Source: an uncultured Clostridia bacterium
Lineage (GTDB): Bacteria > Bacillota > Clostridia > Oscillospirales > Acutalibacteraceae
Direction of reading: 5' to 3'
DNA length: 7,246 bases
Assembly: GCA_945221685.1 (NCBI GenBank)
Contig: CALYNN010000077.1
Coordinates: forward strand, 1 to 7,246
This document shows positions 6,224-7,246 of the stretch, one piece after another. The notes beneath the pieces were generated by a model. It was not told the origin of the DNA. It worked only from the letters and a program-made list of their open reading frames with translations, and searched no databases. How positions within the stretch are numbered: position 1 is the first letter of the stretch; the number at the start of each line of letters is the position of its first letter. Both the position numbers and the translations under genes were made by a program.

Positions 6224-6240
6224 GTATTTTATAAAAATAC
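6224..6240. repeat. Inverted repeat between the divergent dehydrogenase and sialidase promoters
   Basis: GTATTTT (6224-6230) and AAAATAC (6234-6240) are exact reverse complements around ATA. The repeat abuts the upstream side of the dehydrogenase -35 box and ends just before the weak sialidase -35. It may be a protein-binding site or an AT-rich upstream element; in AT-rich DNA a 7-bp arm can arise by chance. Confidence 0.35.
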
Positions 6241-6241
6241 C

Positions 6242-6270
6242 TTTCAATAATTTAATATTTATGCTATTAT
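6242..6270 (+). promoter_or_regulatory. Probable extended -10 promoter of the sialidase gene
   Basis: TGCTATTAT (6262-6270) is an extended -10 element, TGn plus TATTAT. The position 17 nt upstream has only a poor -35 box, TTTCAA (6242-6247), which is typical of extended -10 promoters or of promoters needing an activator. The start would be near 6277, about 24 nt before the ATG. AT-rich alternatives such as TAGAAT at 6276-6281 cannot be excluded. Confidence 0.42.
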
Positions 6271-6286
6271 CATAATAGAATATTAT
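6264..6286. promoter_or_regulatory. Overlapping palindromes at the sialidase transcription start, candidate operator
   Basis: CTATTAT-C-ATAATAG (6264-6278) is a perfect 15-bp palindrome, and it overlaps a second one, ATAATA-GAA-TATTAT (6272-6286). The word TATTATC therefore occurs twice with a 16-bp period (6265-6271 and 6281-6287). They cover the -10 box, the probable start site and the run-up to the GGAGG site, where a bound repressor would block transcription. No regulator of the sialidase is present in the window. Confidence 0.4.
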
Positions 6287-6300
6287 CGGAGGACGATATA

Positions 6301-7246
6301 ATGAGCGAGGATAAGGTAATCTTTTGCGGCAATGATGAAATTTTTTTGCAAAAAGAGCTTACTGAAAAAAGCAACGAAGCAAACGGCGGCGGTGCCTTTC
6401 GCATACCAAGCCTTATAAACGCGGGCAATACTCTTATTGCCGCGGCGGTTAGGCAGGTTACCGGCGATGGCTGGGGATACCTTGAGCTTGCAATAAGGCG
6501 CAGTGAGGACGGAGGAGAAAGCTGGACTCCCGTTGAAGCCGTTGCAACACCTCCCGCAAGGATGGCGGGCGCAGATTTAAAGGCCTTTCCGTCGGCATAC
6601 TACCTTAATCCGTGTATGGCAAAATCACCTGACGGTGAAATTATTATGCTTGCGCAGTTTTTTCCGGAATGTAAGGATTTACAGGGCAGACAAATTACGG
6701 ATAAAAAGAAAATACCCTACTCTATGTACGAGCATAAAATGCGCCCTGTTTTATACGACAGAGACGGAAAATTCTACCTTATAAAAAGCGACGGAACGGT
6801 GCTGAATAACAAGCTTAAGGAAACCCTTTACAAGGTTACCGACAGTTACGGCTCGCTATACAAGGGCGAAGCATATGTGGGTAACATATTCTTAAACGGC
6901 AAAACAGGAGTTGAAGGCGCCGAAAGCAAGCTTACCTTCGGCGCGCCCCTTAAGGCTCCCAAAAGAAGCTACATATATATGCTAAAAAGCAGTGACAAGG
7001 GCAAAAGCTGGAGCGAGCCTGTTGACATTACCTCGGACTTTTTAAATGCGGAGGACGGCGCTTTTATGAGTCTTTCCTCCGGAGCAGGACTGACTACTCA
7101 GGACGGAAGAGTTATAATGCCGCTTTACATAGACGGCAAAGAAAACATCTCTATATATACGGTTGAATGCTTTGAACACTGGCACCGTCTGACGCCGCCG
7201 CCCTATGCCTGTGACACACACGAATGGCCGGAGGTACCTCCCCCCC
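6301..7246 (+). CDS. Exo-alpha-sialidase (GH33-like), 3' end cut by window edge, no signal peptide
   Basis: The first 315 codons are visible. Sialidases release terminal sialic acid from glycans. The diagnostic FRIP motif is at residues 33-36 with R34 as the first catalytic arginine. R51 and D56 lie where the second conserved arginine and the acid/base aspartate are expected, 12 residues ahead of the first Asp-box. Two Asp-boxes (SxDxGxxW) are present: SEDGGESW at 68-75 and SSDKGKSW at 230-237. SSGAGLTTQDGRVIMPLY after the second box resembles the conserved strand of GH33 enzymes. The insert between the boxes recalls clostridial NanI-type sialidases. The later arginines, the glutamate and the nucleophilic tyrosine lie beyond the edge. 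The start has CGGAGGA 7 nt upstream. There is no signal peptide, and an in-frame TAA at 6253 with no start codon between rules out an N-terminal extension, so the enzyme may be cytoplasmic or exported unconventionally. It is divergent from the alcohol dehydrogenase gene. Confidence 0.88.
   Translation, partial: MSEDKVIFCGNDEIFLQKELTEKSNEANGGGAFRIPSLINAGNTLIAAAVRQVTGDGWGYLELAIRRSEDGGESWTPVEAVATPPARMAGADLKAFPSAYYLNPCMAKSPDGEIIMLAQFFPECKDLQGRQITDKKKIPYSMYEHKMRPVLYDRDGKFYLIKSDGTVLNNKLKETLYKVTDSYGSLYKGEAYVGNIFLNGKTGVEGAESKLTFGAPLKAPKRSYIYMLKSSDKGKSWSEPVDITSDFLNAEDGAFMSLSSGAGLTTQDGRVIMPLYIDGKENISIYTVECFEHWHRLTPPPYACDTHEWPEVPPP

Overview
The window looks like chromosomal DNA of a low-to-mid-GC Firmicute of the class Clostridia, most like gut Ruminococcaceae/Oscillospiraceae. 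The grounds are AT-rich intergenic DNA, strong GGAGG-type ribosome binding sites, sigma-A-like promoters, a surface protein with the CxxCG / YDGK / fibronectin-III tail common in these bacteria, and an iron-containing alcohol dehydrogenase of a typical clostridial clade. The genus is inferred from protein style, not from a marker gene. The window is cut inside a gene at both ends.

Layout, left to right. (1) 1-1164, minus strand: a two-gene operon with its own promoter. It encodes a small PqqD-like protein and, 2 nt behind it, an NTP_transf_5-type nucleotidyltransferase that runs off the left edge. (2) 1215-3412, minus strand: a 699-residue secreted protein with its own promoter, closed by a terminator with a perfect 18-bp stem. 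(3) 3384-4870: a short divergent promoter region carrying repeated ATTGnCAA-like elements leads to a plus-strand regulator with two helix-turn-helix domains and a roughly 300-residue C-terminal region I do not recognise. (4) 4888-4918: one hairpin terminator shared by the convergent regulator and dehydrogenase genes. (5) 4934-6223, minus strand: an iron-containing alcohol dehydrogenase with a clear promoter and a small leader hairpin. (6) 6242-7246, plus strand: the first 315 residues of a GH33-type sialidase, with palindromes over its promoter and no signal peptide.

How the genes may work together. The double-HTH regulator lies divergently next to the secreted-protein gene, and the repeats between them could control both, so a regulator/surface-protein pair is a reasonable hypothesis. 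The sialidase and the secreted protein fit a life among host glycans. The alcohol dehydrogenase fits fermentative redox balance. The PqqD/nucleotidyltransferase pair is the part closest to an undescribed system: PqqD-like proteins are peptide-binding modules in RiPP pathways, but no precursor peptide or radical SAM enzyme is visible here. No tRNA, rRNA, CRISPR array, insertion sequence or phage gene was seen, and no stretch above 300 bases lacks a gene.
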